Shown: positions 56,185-64,000 of the stretch, piece by piece
Numbering within the stretch: position 1 is the first letter of the stretch
Layout of the letters: each line of letters starts with the position of its first letter
The notes under the pieces: model-generated
What the model saw: the letters and a program-made list of their open reading frames with translations, nothing else
The model's database searches: none
Told to the model about the DNA's origin: nothing
Translations under genes and position numbers: made by a program
Origin: AC-32 sp035518635
GTDB taxonomy: Bacteria > Actinomycetota > Thermoleophilia > Gaiellales > Gaiellaceae
Direction: 5' to 3'
DNA length: 64,000 nucleotides
NCBI GenBank assembly: GCA_035518635.1
Contig: DATIXI010000046.1
Location: 1-64,000 of the forward strand

Positions 56185-56938
56185 GAAGACGGTCGGCGAT
56201 GAGCTCAAGCTCCTCGTCGCTCACGCCCGTCGAGCGCAGATACGCCTCGACGCTCCCGTAGCGCCGCTCGAGCTCGGCGAAGACGCCGACCATCGACTCC
56301 GCGGGAGTCTGGGCGATCCGGCGCAGGCGCTCCAGCTCTTCCTCGGTGTCGGCGGCTGCGAACCACACCTCGTGCCGGGGTCGCAGCCGTTCCTCGCTCA
56401 GGGCGTAGTCCGCTGCGATGTCCTCGGTCTCGACGCCCGCCACATGGAGGAGGAACGCAGCGAGGAGGCCGGTCCGGTCCTTCCCGCCGACGCAGTGCAC
56501 GACGATGCCGCCGTCGCGCGCATGCGCGATCGCTTTCGCCGCCGCACCGACGTTCGCTCTGAAGCGCTCGAGGAAGATCAGGTAGACGTCTCGGGTCGAA
56601 GCCGTGACGTCGGGCGCTAGGGTGGCCGCCTGCTCGATCTCCGCCCCGATCTCCTCCCACTCCTGCTCGCTCGCCTCCATGAACGGGACGTGGAGGACGT
56701 CGACGGGCACATCGGCCGGCGGATCGTCCTCGCGCTCGTGATGGCCGCGGAGGTCGAGCACGGTCCGGATCCCGTAGTCGACGAGCGATGCCCAGCCGGC
56801 GTCGGTCAGCAGCCGGACGCTGTCGGCGCGCACGACAGCGCCATACCTCGTCTCGCCGCCTCCGCGGATCGGGTGGCCGCCGAGGTCGCGGACGTTGAGA
56901 CAGCCGTCCCAGGCGAGCTCTCGCTCGTGCACCGCCAC
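56177..56938 (-). CDS. Tyrosine-protein phosphatase-like (Y_phosphatase3) protein
   Basis: 253 aa. Signature loop VVHCVGGKDRTGLLAAF (Cys149, Arg155) and the N-terminal NVRDLGG with the family start of this phosphatase group. Bacterial members act on phosphotyrosine or phosphoinositides. It lies between miaB (3 nt after miaB's stop) and miaA, so it is co-transcribed with tRNA-modification genes. Confidence 0.86.
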   Translation of the reverse strand: MAVHERELAWDGCLNVRDLGGHPIRGGGETRYGAVVRADSVRLLTDAGWASLVDYGIRTVLDLRGHHEREDDPPADVPVDVLHVPFMEASEQEWEEIGAEIEQAATLAPDVTASTRDVYLIFLERFRANVGAAAKAIAHARDGGIVVHCVGGKDRTGLLAAFLLHVAGVETEDIAADYALSEERLRPRHEVWFAAADTEEELERLRRIAQTPAESMVGVFAELERRYGSVEAYLRSTGVSDEELELIADRLRG

Positions 56939-56941
56939 GGA

Positions 56942-58267
56942 TCAGGCGGCGGCGACCGCGAGCTGGGCGCCGCGGAGCGTGGTCGAGGTTGCCTCGTCGA
57001 TGCGGACGTCCGCGAGCTCGCCGGCCTCGGAGCTGCCGGCGAAGACGACCGTCGTGTTCCGGCGCGTCCGTCCCCGGAGCAGCGCTGGGTCTGTCCTGCT
57101 CGGGCCCTCGACGAGGACCTCTTCCGTCTTGCCGACGCGCTCGTTGTTGCGCCTCCCGGCGACGAGCTGCACGGTTTCGATCAGGCGCTCGATCCGCTCG
57201 CGCTTGACGTCTTCGGGGAGCTGATCGGGCATCGCGGCGGCCTCCGTCCCCTGCCGCGGCGAGTACACGAATGTGAACGCCCCGTCGTAGCCCACCTCCT
57301 CGACGGCCGTCACGGTCTCCTCGAAGTCCTGCTCGGTCTCGCCCGGGAACCCGACGATCAGGTCGGTCGTGAGCGCGAGGTCCGGGATCGCCGCACGAAG
57401 CTCGTCGACGAGGCGCAGGTACCGCTCGCGCGAGTACGTGCGGCGCATGGCTTTCAAGATCCGCGTCGAGCCGGACTGGAGCGGCAGGTGCGCGTGCTCG
57501 CAGACCGACGGGCACTCGGCCATTGCCTCGATCACCGGCGGGCGGAAGTCCTTCGGGTGCGGGCTCGTGAAGCGGATCCGCTCGATCCCCTCGACCGCGT
57601 CGCAGGCGCGGAGCAGGTCGGCGAAGTCGGTTCGCATGTCGAGCGGCAGGTCGCGGCCGTACGAGTTGACGTTCTGGCCGAGCAACGTGATCTCCCGGAC
57701 GCCGTCGCGCGCGAGGCCCTCGACCTCGGCGACGATCTCCTCCGCGGGGCGCGACACCTCGCGCCCGCGCACGGCGGGGACGATGCAGTAGGCGCACTTC
57801 GAGTTGCAGCCCATCGAGATCTGCACCCAGGCCTGGAACGCCCGCTCGCGGCGCTTCGGCAGCCGTCCCGCGAAGCTTCGCTCGTCGAGCCCGAATGCCC
57901 CTCGCGCGACGCCGAGCCCGCCTGCGCCGAGCCATTCGCCGAGATGCGGGATCGACCCCGGGCCGAACGCCACGTCGACGTACGGATAGAGCGAGAAGAG
58001 CAGCTCCCGCTGCGCCTCCGCGTAGCAGCCGCCGACCGCGATCACCTTCTCCGGCTCGCGCTCCTTGAGCGCCCCCGCCTGGGCGAGATGCGCGGCGAAG
58101 CGCTGGTCCGGCTTCTGGCGGATCGTGCAGGTGTTGAAGACGAGGACGTCGGCCTCGTCCTGGCTCGCGGCCTCGCCGAGACCGAGCTCCTCCAGCATGC
58201 CCTTGATCCGCTCCGAGTCGTGCGCGTTCATCTGGCAGCCGAACGTGGTGACGTGGTAGCGGCGCAT
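56942..58267 (-). CDS. miaB: tRNA-2-methylthio-N6-dimethylallyladenosine synthase
   Basis: 441 aa radical-SAM methylthiotransferase. The auxiliary cluster uses Cys11 (FGCQMN), Cys47 (NTCTIR) and Cys81 (VGGCYAE); the radical-SAM cluster uses Cys154, Cys158 and Cys161 (GCNSKCAYCIVP). The C-terminal TRAM domain (about 375-441) begins GKTEEVLVEG. ATG at 58267; the longer upstream open frame is not conserved. Confidence 0.95.
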   Translation of the reverse strand: MRRYHVTTFGCQMNAHDSERIKGMLEELGLGEAASQDEADVLVFNTCTIRQKPDQRFAAHLAQAGALKEREPEKVIAVGGCYAEAQRELLFSLYPYVDVAFGPGSIPHLGEWLGAGGLGVARGAFGLDERSFAGRLPKRRERAFQAWVQISMGCNSKCAYCIVPAVRGREVSRPAEEIVAEVEGLARDGVREITLLGQNVNSYGRDLPLDMRTDFADLLRACDAVEGIERIRFTSPHPKDFRPPVIEAMAECPSVCEHAHLPLQSGSTRILKAMRRTYSRERYLRLVDELRAAIPDLALTTDLIVGFPGETEQDFEETVTAVEEVGYDGAFTFVYSPRQGTEAAAMPDQLPEDVKRERIERLIETVQLVAGRRNNERVGKTEEVLVEGPSRTDPALLRGRTRRNTTVVFAGSSEAGELADVRIDEATSTTLRGAQLAVAAA

Positions 58268-58278
58268 CGGCCGAAACT

Positions 58279-59021
58279 CTAGCCGCGGCCGACCAGCACT
58301 TCGATCGGGAGGTCGGGCTCGTCGGGGGCGACGTGCGTGCTCGTGCGAAAGCCCGCGGCCTCCAGCAGCTCGAGCCACGTCGTGCGCGGGAACAGGCCGC
58401 ATACGTGGTGATCCTGCTCGCACCGGACTGCGCCGTTCCCGTTGCGGAGGAGGTAGGCGAAGTCGACGGAGTAGGTCGTGTCCTCCGGGTCGGGATCCCA
58501 TATCCACTCGAGGTAGCGCAGGGCGCGGTCCGGCCCGTCGTGGCCGCCGTGGCTCGTGCGCGGGCGGAGGGTCTCGGCGAGGTAGTCGGGGACGAACAGC
58601 GCCGCCCCTCCCGCGCGGCAGTGCTCGCGCGCAGTCGCGATCGTGGCCGCCAGGTCTGCCTCGGTCGTGATGTACGCGACCGTGTCGTGGACGAAGACGG
58701 CGTCGAACGTCTCTCCCAGGCGGATCGTGCGCATGTCGCCCTGGACGTGCCGGCACTCGGGATTCAGCGAGCGGCTGAGCTCGAGCATCCCGGGCGAGCG
58801 GTCAACGAGCGTGAGCTCGAAGTGCGCCTTCAGGTGCGAGGCGTTGTTCCCTCCGCCGCTCCCGAGCTCGAGCACGGCCAGGGCCGGGCCGTCACACGAT
58901 TCCTCGATCAGGCGACGGTAGAGCTCCGCCTCGCGTAGTCGTCGGGGGACGTGAGGAGATGGAACCAGGACGCGAGGTCGCCGTACAGGAGCGGGGTCTC
59001 GTCCGACCCCGGGCCCGTCAC
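58279..59021 (-). pseudogene. Class I SAM methyltransferase, frameshifted near its 5' end
   Basis: The 3' frame gives a typical methyltransferase (VLELGSGGGNNASHL, VQGDMRTIRL, AVFVHDTVAYI). Upstream, a different frame starting at GTG 59021 (overlapping the rny stop by 4 nt) encodes the matching N-terminus: LLYGDLASWFHLLTSPDDYA. It then runs into a stop at once, while the other frame continues AELYRRLIEESC. Joining them needs one extra base at about 58929-58936, and the gene length is one base short of a multiple of three. Either a recent one-base deletion, a sequencing error or, less likely, frameshifting. A shorter product from the GTG at 58875 would lack the N-terminal helices. Confidence 0.75.
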
Positions 59022-60550
59022 TTCGCGAACTCGATCGCCCGGGACTCGCGGATCACCGTCACTTTGATCTGGCCCGGGTATTCGAGCTGGTCCTCGATCT
59101 CGCGCGCGATCTCGTGCGAGAGCAGGACGGCACCGTCGTCGTCGACCTCGGTCGGCTTCACGATCACGCGGATCTCGCGGCCCGCCTGGAGCGCGTAGAC
59201 CTTCTCCACGCCCTGGTGCCGCGCCGCGACCTCCTCGAGAGCCTCGAGCCGGTTGATGTATTGCTCGAGGTTCTCGCCGCGTGCACCCGGCCGCGAGGCC
59301 GAGATCGCGTCGGCGGCGATCAGGAGCACGGCCTCGACGGTCTGAGGCTCGACCTCGTAATGATGCGCCTCGATCGCGTGCACGACCGCGGGCGACTCGC
59401 CGTAGCGGCGCGCGTACTGCGCGGACAGGAGCGCGTGCGACCCCTCCGCCTCGTGCGTCAGCGCCTTGCCGAGGTCGTGCAGGAGGGCGGCCCGCTTCGC
59501 CGTCTTGACGCTCGCGCCGAGCTCGGCGGCCATGATCCCGGTCAGGTGCACGACCTCGAGCGTGTGCCGGAGGACGTTCTGCCCGTAGCTCGTCCGGAAG
59601 CGCAGGCGCCCGAGGATCTTCACGATCTCCTCGTGAAAGTCTCCGCAGTGCGCCTCGAAGACCGCCTGCTCGCCCGACTGCTTCATCAGCTCGTCGATCT
59701 CGGCCTTCGACTGGTAGTACATCTCCTCGATGCGGGCCGGATGGATCCGCCCGTCCTCGATCAGCTTCGTCAGGGTCAGCTTCGCGACCTCGCGCCGGAT
59801 CCCGTCGAAGGACGAGAGGACGACGGCCTGCGGGGTGTCGTCGATGATCACGTCGACGCCGGTCAGGTGCTCGAGGGCGCGGATGTTGCGCCCCTCCCGG
59901 CCGATGATGCGGCCCTTCATGTCGTCGGACGGGAGCTCGATCAGCGAGACCGTCGTCTCCGAGGCATGGCTGGCGGCGACCCGCTGCAGCGCGTCCGCGA
60001 CGAGGTTCCTCGCGCGGCGCTTCGCCTCGCTGCGTGCCTCCTCCTCTGCCTGCCGGACGCTACGCGCCAGCTCGTGTCTGACCAGCTCCTCCGAGCGGTC
60101 GAGGAGGTGCGCTTTCGCCTCGTTGACCGTCATGCCGGAGATTCGCTCGAGCTCCACGAGTTCCGACTCGCGTGCCTCCTTCAGCTTCTCCTGGAGCTCC
60201 TTCGTGTGCAGCTCGCGGTCCGCGACTCCCTGCTCGCGCCGGCTCAGCTCGGTCAGCTTCCGGTCGATCTCATCCTCCTTGGCGAGCACCCGCTCCTCGA
60301 TCTTGATCGTGTCCGAGCGCCGCGCGGCGACCTCCTCCTCGATCCCCGCGCGCAGGCGGACGGCCTCCTCGCGTGCCTCGATCTGCGCCTCGCGCCTGAG
60401 GGCGTCGGCGTCGGTCTTTGCTTCGCTCAGGAGCAGCTGACGCGTGCGGCGGGCGGCGGCGAGCCGCGAGCCGGTCAGGGCGTAGAGCGACAGGAAGGCA
60501 AGGCTCGCTCCGAGGACGACTCCGATCGCTATGCCGATCACGACGAACAT
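59018..60550 (-). CDS. rny: Ribonuclease Y
   Basis: 510 aa. N-terminal membrane helix (MFVVIGIAIGVVLGASLAF), long coiled coil (about 35-190), KH domain (SDDMKGRIIGREGRNIRALE) and HD domain (LLHDLGKALTHEAEGSHA, HHYEVEPQTVEA). Membrane-bound endoribonuclease that starts mRNA decay. Between recX and miaB, as in relatives. Confidence 0.96.
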   Translation of the reverse strand: MFVVIGIAIGVVLGASLAFLSLYALTGSRLAAARRTRQLLLSEAKTDADALRREAQIEAREEAVRLRAGIEEEVAARRSDTIKIEERVLAKEDEIDRKLTELSRREQGVADRELHTKELQEKLKEARESELVELERISGMTVNEAKAHLLDRSEELVRHELARSVRQAEEEARSEAKRRARNLVADALQRVAASHASETTVSLIELPSDDMKGRIIGREGRNIRALEHLTGVDVIIDDTPQAVVLSSFDGIRREVAKLTLTKLIEDGRIHPARIEEMYYQSKAEIDELMKQSGEQAVFEAHCGDFHEEIVKILGRLRFRTSYGQNVLRHTLEVVHLTGIMAAELGASVKTAKRAALLHDLGKALTHEAEGSHALLSAQYARRYGESPAVVHAIEAHHYEVEPQTVEAVLLIAADAISASRPGARGENLEQYINRLEALEEVAARHQGVEKVYALQAGREIRVIVKPTEVDDDGAVLLSHEIAREIEDQLEYPGQIKVTVIRESRAIEFAK

Positions 60551-60815
60551 GCGCGCTCCCTAACCTCGAGCCGGGCGAGCCCGGCTGGGACCGGTTGTCC
60601 GCGCCTTGAGCGCGGCGCCCATCCGGCACCGCTGCAAGGGACGTGCGTCGAATCGGGTGTCTGCGAGGCCGCGCGCGAGCCTCGCAGGCGGTCAGCTCAC
60701 CGCCGCTCTGCCTTCGCCTCCTTCGCGCTCATCGAATAGGTCGTCCTCGCTGGGGTTACAGGATCCGATTCGGAAACTCGTTCAGATGCAGGTGAAATGT
60801 CGGATGAAGCGGTTT
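60551..60815. other. 265-bp gap between recX and rny
   Basis: Contains the terminator-like hairpin at 60661-60687 and a short GAGCCGGGCGAGCCCGGCT repeat near 60570. No gene-like frame. Confidence 0.4.
60661..60687 (-). terminator. Terminator hairpin after recX
   Basis: CTGCGAGGC and GCCTCGCAG (9 bp) around a 9-nt loop, about 130 nt after the recX stop on its strand. Confidence 0.5.
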
Positions 60816-61259
60816 CTATCCTAGCGCCGTCCGTCGGTCCTGCGCAACGGTTGCCTGGAGGGCGAGCTCCACGCTCTCCGCGTCGAAGCCTCGGCCGGCG
60901 AGCAGACGCGCGGTCCTCGGGCTCGGCCCACGTTTGGCGACGATCCGTTCCGCGCGATCCCGTTCCGGCTCCAGGCCTGCGACTGCCTCCACCGCGAGCT
61001 CGGCGCCGACGCCCTGGCGTTCGAGGTCGAACCTGATCGCCGCGTCGCCCTTCCCGCGCTCCGCGAGAGCCTCGGCGCGCTGTCGAGCGAAGCGATCGTC
61101 GTCGACGAGACCGGCGTGCTCGAGCTCCGCCACCGCCTGGTCGGCCTCCTCGGGGCCAACGTCCGCCTCCGCCAGTCGGTCGCGGAGCCCGCGCGCCGAG
61201 AAGTCGCGCTTTGCCAGCGCCCGGGTGGCAACCTCGAGCGCCCGCGGCTCGGCCGCCAC
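60816..61259 (-). CDS. recX: Regulatory protein RecX
   Basis: 147 aa of tandem three-helix repeats: RALAKRDFSARGLRDRLAEA, LEHAGLVDDDRFARQRAEAL and KRGPSPRTARLLAGRGFDAE. RecX blocks RecA filament growth. GTG start sharing one base with the recA stop. Confidence 0.9.
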   Translation of the reverse strand: MAAEPRALEVATRALAKRDFSARGLRDRLAEADVGPEEADQAVAELEHAGLVDDDRFARQRAEALAERGKGDAAIRFDLERQGVGAELAVEAVAGLEPERDRAERIVAKRGPSPRTARLLAGRGFDAESVELALQATVAQDRRTALG

Positions 61260-62371
61260 TACGCTTTCGAGCCGACCTCTGCGGGCTCGGGCTCGGGCTC
61301 GGCGGCTTCGGTCTCGACGTCAATCGGAGGCCGATCCTCCGTGTCCGGCCGGGCCTCTGGCAGGAGGCGGGCCGAGACGACCTGGTCGGGGCCGGCGAGC
61401 GCCTGGATCCGCACCAGGATCTGCTCTGCGACGTCCGGATGCTCGCGCAGGAACGCGGTCGCGTTCTGGCGGCCCTGGCCGAGCCGCTCGTCCTCGAAGC
61501 TGAAGTGCGAGCCCGATTTCTGCACGATCTTCCGCTCCAGCGCAGCGTCTAGCACCGTCCCCTCCCAGGAGATCCCGGTGCCGTAGATGATGTCGAACTC
61601 GGCCTGCTTGAACGGCGGGGCGACCTTGTTCTTGACGACCTTCACGCGCACCCGGTTGCCGAACGCCTCGACGCCGTCCTTGAGCGTCTCGATCCGCCGG
61701 ATGTCGAGTCGAACCGACGAGTAGAACTTCAGCGCGCGGCCGCCGGGGGTCGTCTCCGGGTTGCCGAACATGACGCCGATCTTCTCGCGCAGCTGGTTCA
61801 CGAAGATGCAGATCGTGTCGGTGCGGTTGAGCGTGCCCGCCAGCTTCCGCAGCGCCTGGCTCATCAGGCGAGCCTGAAGGCCGACGTGAGAGTCGCCCAT
61901 CTCGCCCTCGATCTCGGCCTTCGGGGTCAGCGCTGCGACCGAGTCGATCGCGACCACGTCGAGCGCGCCCGAGCGCACCAGGAGCTCCGCGATCTCGAGC
62001 GCCTGCTCGCCCGTGTCCGGCTGCGACACGAGCAGATCGTCGATGTTGACGCCGATCTTCTTCGCATAGGCCGGGTCCATCGCGTGCTCGGCATCCACGA
62101 ACGCGCAGATCCCGCCACGGCGCTGGGCCTCGGCGATCACGTGGTAGACGAGCGTCGTCTTGCCGGAGGACTCCGGGCCGAAGATCTCCACGATGCGGCC
62201 TCGTGGGACCCCGCCGATCCCGAGCGCGAGGTCGAGCGAGAGCGAGCCCGTCGAGACGGCCCCGATCGCGACCTGTGCCTGGTCGCTCATGCGCATCACC
62301 GACCCCTTGCCGAACTGCCGCTCGATCTGGCCGAGGGCGGTGTCGAGAGCCTGCTCGCGGTCCAACGTCAT
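61259..62371 (-). CDS. recA: Recombinase RecA
   Basis: 370 aa. Walker A GPESSGKTTL, FVDAEHAMDPAYA, DNA-binding loop region AEIEGEMGDSHVGLQARLMS, and NQLREKIGVMFGNPETTPGG. No intein. A strong Shine-Dalgarno AGGAGGT lies in the end of thpR, 4 nt before the ATG. No LexA box (CGAACNNNNGTTCG type) was noticed upstream, so SOS control would come from a promoter further up the operon. Confidence 0.98.
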   Translation of the reverse strand: MTLDREQALDTALGQIERQFGKGSVMRMSDQAQVAIGAVSTGSLSLDLALGIGGVPRGRIVEIFGPESSGKTTLVYHVIAEAQRRGGICAFVDAEHAMDPAYAKKIGVNIDDLLVSQPDTGEQALEIAELLVRSGALDVVAIDSVAALTPKAEIEGEMGDSHVGLQARLMSQALRKLAGTLNRTDTICIFVNQLREKIGVMFGNPETTPGGRALKFYSSVRLDIRRIETLKDGVEAFGNRVRVKVVKNKVAPPFKQAEFDIIYGTGISWEGTVLDAALERKIVQKSGSHFSFEDERLGQGRQNATAFLREHPDVAEQILVRIQALAGPDQVVSARLLPEARPDTEDRPPIDVETEAAEPEPEPAEVGSKA

Positions 62372-62931
62372 CTACCTCCTAGGGCGACCGATTCAATGAC
62401 TTCGTACTGCGCTCCGCCGGACCGCAGCAGTGAATGATAGAGAGCGGCATCGGACGGACTGAACGGCGGCAGCACCGGCAGCGGCGGGTCGAGCTGGGGT
62501 CTCGTGCGGAAGCGCAGGACGGTCACGTGCGGAAGCCACTTTCGCCGCTCCGGCTCGTAGACGCCGAGCCGCTCGAGCCGGCCGTGGAGGTCCACGGCGA
62601 GCGCCTGCGCCCTGCCCTCCTCGTCGTCGAGCGCGAGCATGCCCACGGAGCGCGTCTCGCGGTAGCGGTGCACGGAGAGCAGCGGCGGCTGCACGGCGGC
62701 GGCTGCGTCGCGCAGGGCGCCCGCGATCCGCTCGACCTCCCCGACCGGTCGGTGGCCGAGGAAGGCGAGTGTGAGGTGCAGGTGCGAGGCCGATGGGATC
62801 CTGACCCCGGCCACGTGACCGAATTCCTCCGCCTGCCAGGCGACGAGCGCCTCGACCGTCTCGGCAGGAAGGCGCAGCGCGCAGAAGAGGCGGATCCGTT
62901 CACCGCCCTCGACGCTAGCAGCAGGGCTCAC
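62368..62931 (-). CDS. thpR: RNA 2',3'-cyclic phosphodiesterase (2'-5' RNA ligase family)
   Basis: 187 aa from the GTG at 62931, overlapping cinA and recA by 4 nt on each side. 2H phosphoesterase: first motif SHLHLTLAFLG, second WLPHVTVLRF. RIRLFCALRLPAETVEAL is the family start. It opens 2',3'-cyclic phosphate ends of RNA. Lies between cinA and recA, as in several bacteria. Confidence 0.9.
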   Translation of the reverse strand: MSPAASVEGGERIRLFCALRLPAETVEALVAWQAEEFGHVAGVRIPSASHLHLTLAFLGHRPVGEVERIAGALRDAAAAVQPPLLSVHRYRETRSVGMLALDDEEGRAQALAVDLHGRLERLGVYEPERRKWLPHVTVLRFRTRPQLDPPLPVLPPFSPSDAALYHSLLRSGGAQYEVIESVALGGR

Positions 62932-64000
62932 GCGTCTTCGTGACGATTCTGTGCCAGGAGCCGCAGCAGCAGGTGGAGCGCCGCGGCCGTCGCGCGGCCC
63001 CGTACCGCGTCGCGCCCGCCCGGCAGGTTCAGCTCGACGCCGCGGTCCCCGTCCGGCACCTGAGCATGCAGGTGGACGAGGCCGACCGGCTTCTCCGGGG
63101 TGCCGCCCCCCGGTCCGGCGACGCCGGTGACGGCGACGGCCGCGTCTGCGCCCAGGCGCTCCCGGATTCCGTGTGCCATCGCCGTGGCGACCTCGGCCGA
63201 GACGGCGCCGTGACGCGCCAGGAGTTTCTCCGGGACGCCAAGCTCCGTGCTCTTGACCTCGTTTGCGTAGGCGACGACCCCACCGCGAAAGACGTCGCTC
63301 GAGCCCGCGACGGAGGTCAGCCGCGCGGCGACGAGGCCGCCCGTGCACGACTCGGCGGTCGCGAGCGAGAGCCCGCGCTCCCGACACGCGGCGAGCACGA
63401 GCTCCTCGACGGGCCGCTCGTCCTCGGCGAAGAGGTGGCCGCCGAGCCGTTCCCGCAGCTGCGCGACGAGGCCGTCGGCCCGCCTGCGACCGTCCTCCTC
63501 CGCCAGCAGGTCGACGTGAATCTCGTAGTCGCGCGCGCAGATCGTCGCCCGCAGGCCGCCTCCCTCTCCCCCGGCCTCCGCGAGCGCAGTCGCGACACTC
63601 GACTCGCTGACCCCGTAGAAGCGCAGCACGCGCCGCTCTGGCACGTGCGCGCGCGCAAGGACCGCCCGCACCGCGGCGGTCTCGAGCGCCCGCGGCCACA
63701 GCCTGCGCAGCTCGGGCGGCGGGCCCGGGAGCACCACGGTCACTGCCTTCCTCGTCTCGAGCACAAGCCCCGGAGCGGTGCCTGCGACGCCGATCACGAT
63801 TGCGCCCTCGGGAAGGGTTGCCTGCTTGCGGACGCCCTCCTCGAAGTCCGCGTACGGTCGGCGCATCCGCTCCGCGAACGCGCGCGAGACGTCGCCGATC
63901 TGGGTCTCGAGGGCCGCGTCCACGAACAGGCCGACCCCGGCCGCCTTCGCAACGAGCTCCACGGTCCGGTCGTCGTGCGTAGGCCCGAGCCCGCCGGAGA
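62928..64000 (-). CDS. cinA: CinA-like competence/damage protein (5' truncated by window edge)
   Basis: The frame enters from the right edge with GGLGPTHDDRTVELVAKAAG, the molybdopterin-binding-like domain motif of CinA. GVAGTAPGLVLE and VVLPGPPPELRRLW follow in that domain. The C-terminal nicotinamide-nucleotide amidase domain has LATAESCTGGLVAARLTSV and VTGVAGPGGGTPEKPVGLVH. About 60-70 N-terminal residues are missing from the window. Deamidates NMN in pyridine nucleotide salvage. Confidence 0.93.
   Translation of the reverse strand, partial: SGGLGPTHDDRTVELVAKAAGVGLFVDAALETQIGDVSRAFAERMRRPYADFEEGVRKQATLPEGAIVIGVAGTAPGLVLETRKAVTVVLPGPPPELRRLWPRALETAAVRAVLARAHVPERRVLRFYGVSESSVATALAEAGGEGGGLRATICARDYEIHVDLLAEEDGRRRADGLVAQLRERLGGHLFAEDERPVEELVLAACRERGLSLATAESCTGGLVAARLTSVAGSSDVFRGGVVAYANEVKSTELGVPEKLLARHGAVSAEVATAMAHGIRERLGADAAVAVTGVAGPGGGTPEKPVGLVHLHAQVPDGDRGVELNLPGGRDAVRGRATAAALHLLLRLLAQNRHEDA

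Noticed and set aside
58279..59021. Programmed ribosomal frameshift in the methyltransferase
   Set aside because: No slippery heptamer at the switch point; a one-base deletion or sequence error is simpler.

Overview
The window is 64 kb of a high-GC bacterial chromosome. It carries mostly housekeeping genes, packed tightly with many 4-nt ATGA/GTGA overlaps between neighbours. SepF and DivIVA, a GarA-type FHA protein, an RsiG-like protein, MurT/GatD, RNase Y and an aspartate-type MurA point to an actinomycetote. A single-motif RsiG-like protein and an LL-diaminopimelate aminotransferase suggest a deep-branching lineage such as Thermoleophilia; that placement is inference. There is no phage, plasmid, IS element or CRISPR array. 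One tRNA gene, tRNA-Pro(GGG), is present.

Left part (1-23 kb). First come a truncated EEP-family phosphodiesterase, a class V aminotransferase and a convergent HD protein. Next is murA, followed by a HisB-like protein that has lost most metal ligands, then ridA and a DHH-CBS-tRNA nucleotidyltransferase fusion. A division cluster follows (pgeF, PLP-binding protein, sepF, yggT, divIVA). After it comes an operon of DUF167, DksA-like, lspA and rluD. The classic block rpsB-tsf-pyrH-frr-uppS-cdsA-dxr-rseP-ispG-proS completes this part, linking translation, undecaprenyl/phospholipid synthesis and the MEP isoprenoid pathway.

Middle (23-47.7 kb), more accessory. It holds a degenerate receiver, the tRNA, an acetyltransferase, a second RidA, small exported or membrane proteins, a structured 84-bp element, a peptidoglycan amidase, an MMPL transporter, an alpha/beta hydrolase and a HutF-like deiminase. 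It continues with a CDP-alcohol transferase and a sugar nucleotidyltransferase fused to a pseudo-phosphomutase. A promoter with good -35 and -10 boxes drives RsiG-like, GarA-like, MerR and apt. Two primary-type sigma factors face each other. After a stand-alone class II glutaminase and a DNA-binding repeat protein come a large GGDEF/HD-GYP c-di-GMP protein and a repeat-bearing subtilase. The last two are in tandem on the minus strand and share a conserved leader element.

Right part (47.8-64 kb). murT-gatD run on the plus strand. The rest is almost entirely on the minus strand and follows the actinobacterial order cinA-thpR-recA-recX-rny-(methyltransferase)-miaB-phosphatase-miaA. A PadR/HAAS pair comes next, then dapF-like, dapL-like, hflX, dut and nudix. 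The DapF-like protein lacks both catalytic cysteines and the methyltransferase has a frameshift.

Recurring themes are: leaderless or near-leaderless starts (a TANNNT box 6-8 nt before the start codon); enzyme-fold proteins with missing catalytic residues (HisB-like, DapF-like, pseudo-phosphomutase, receiver); and a possible c-di-GMP circuit (GGDEF/HD-GYP plus RsiG-like anti-sigma).
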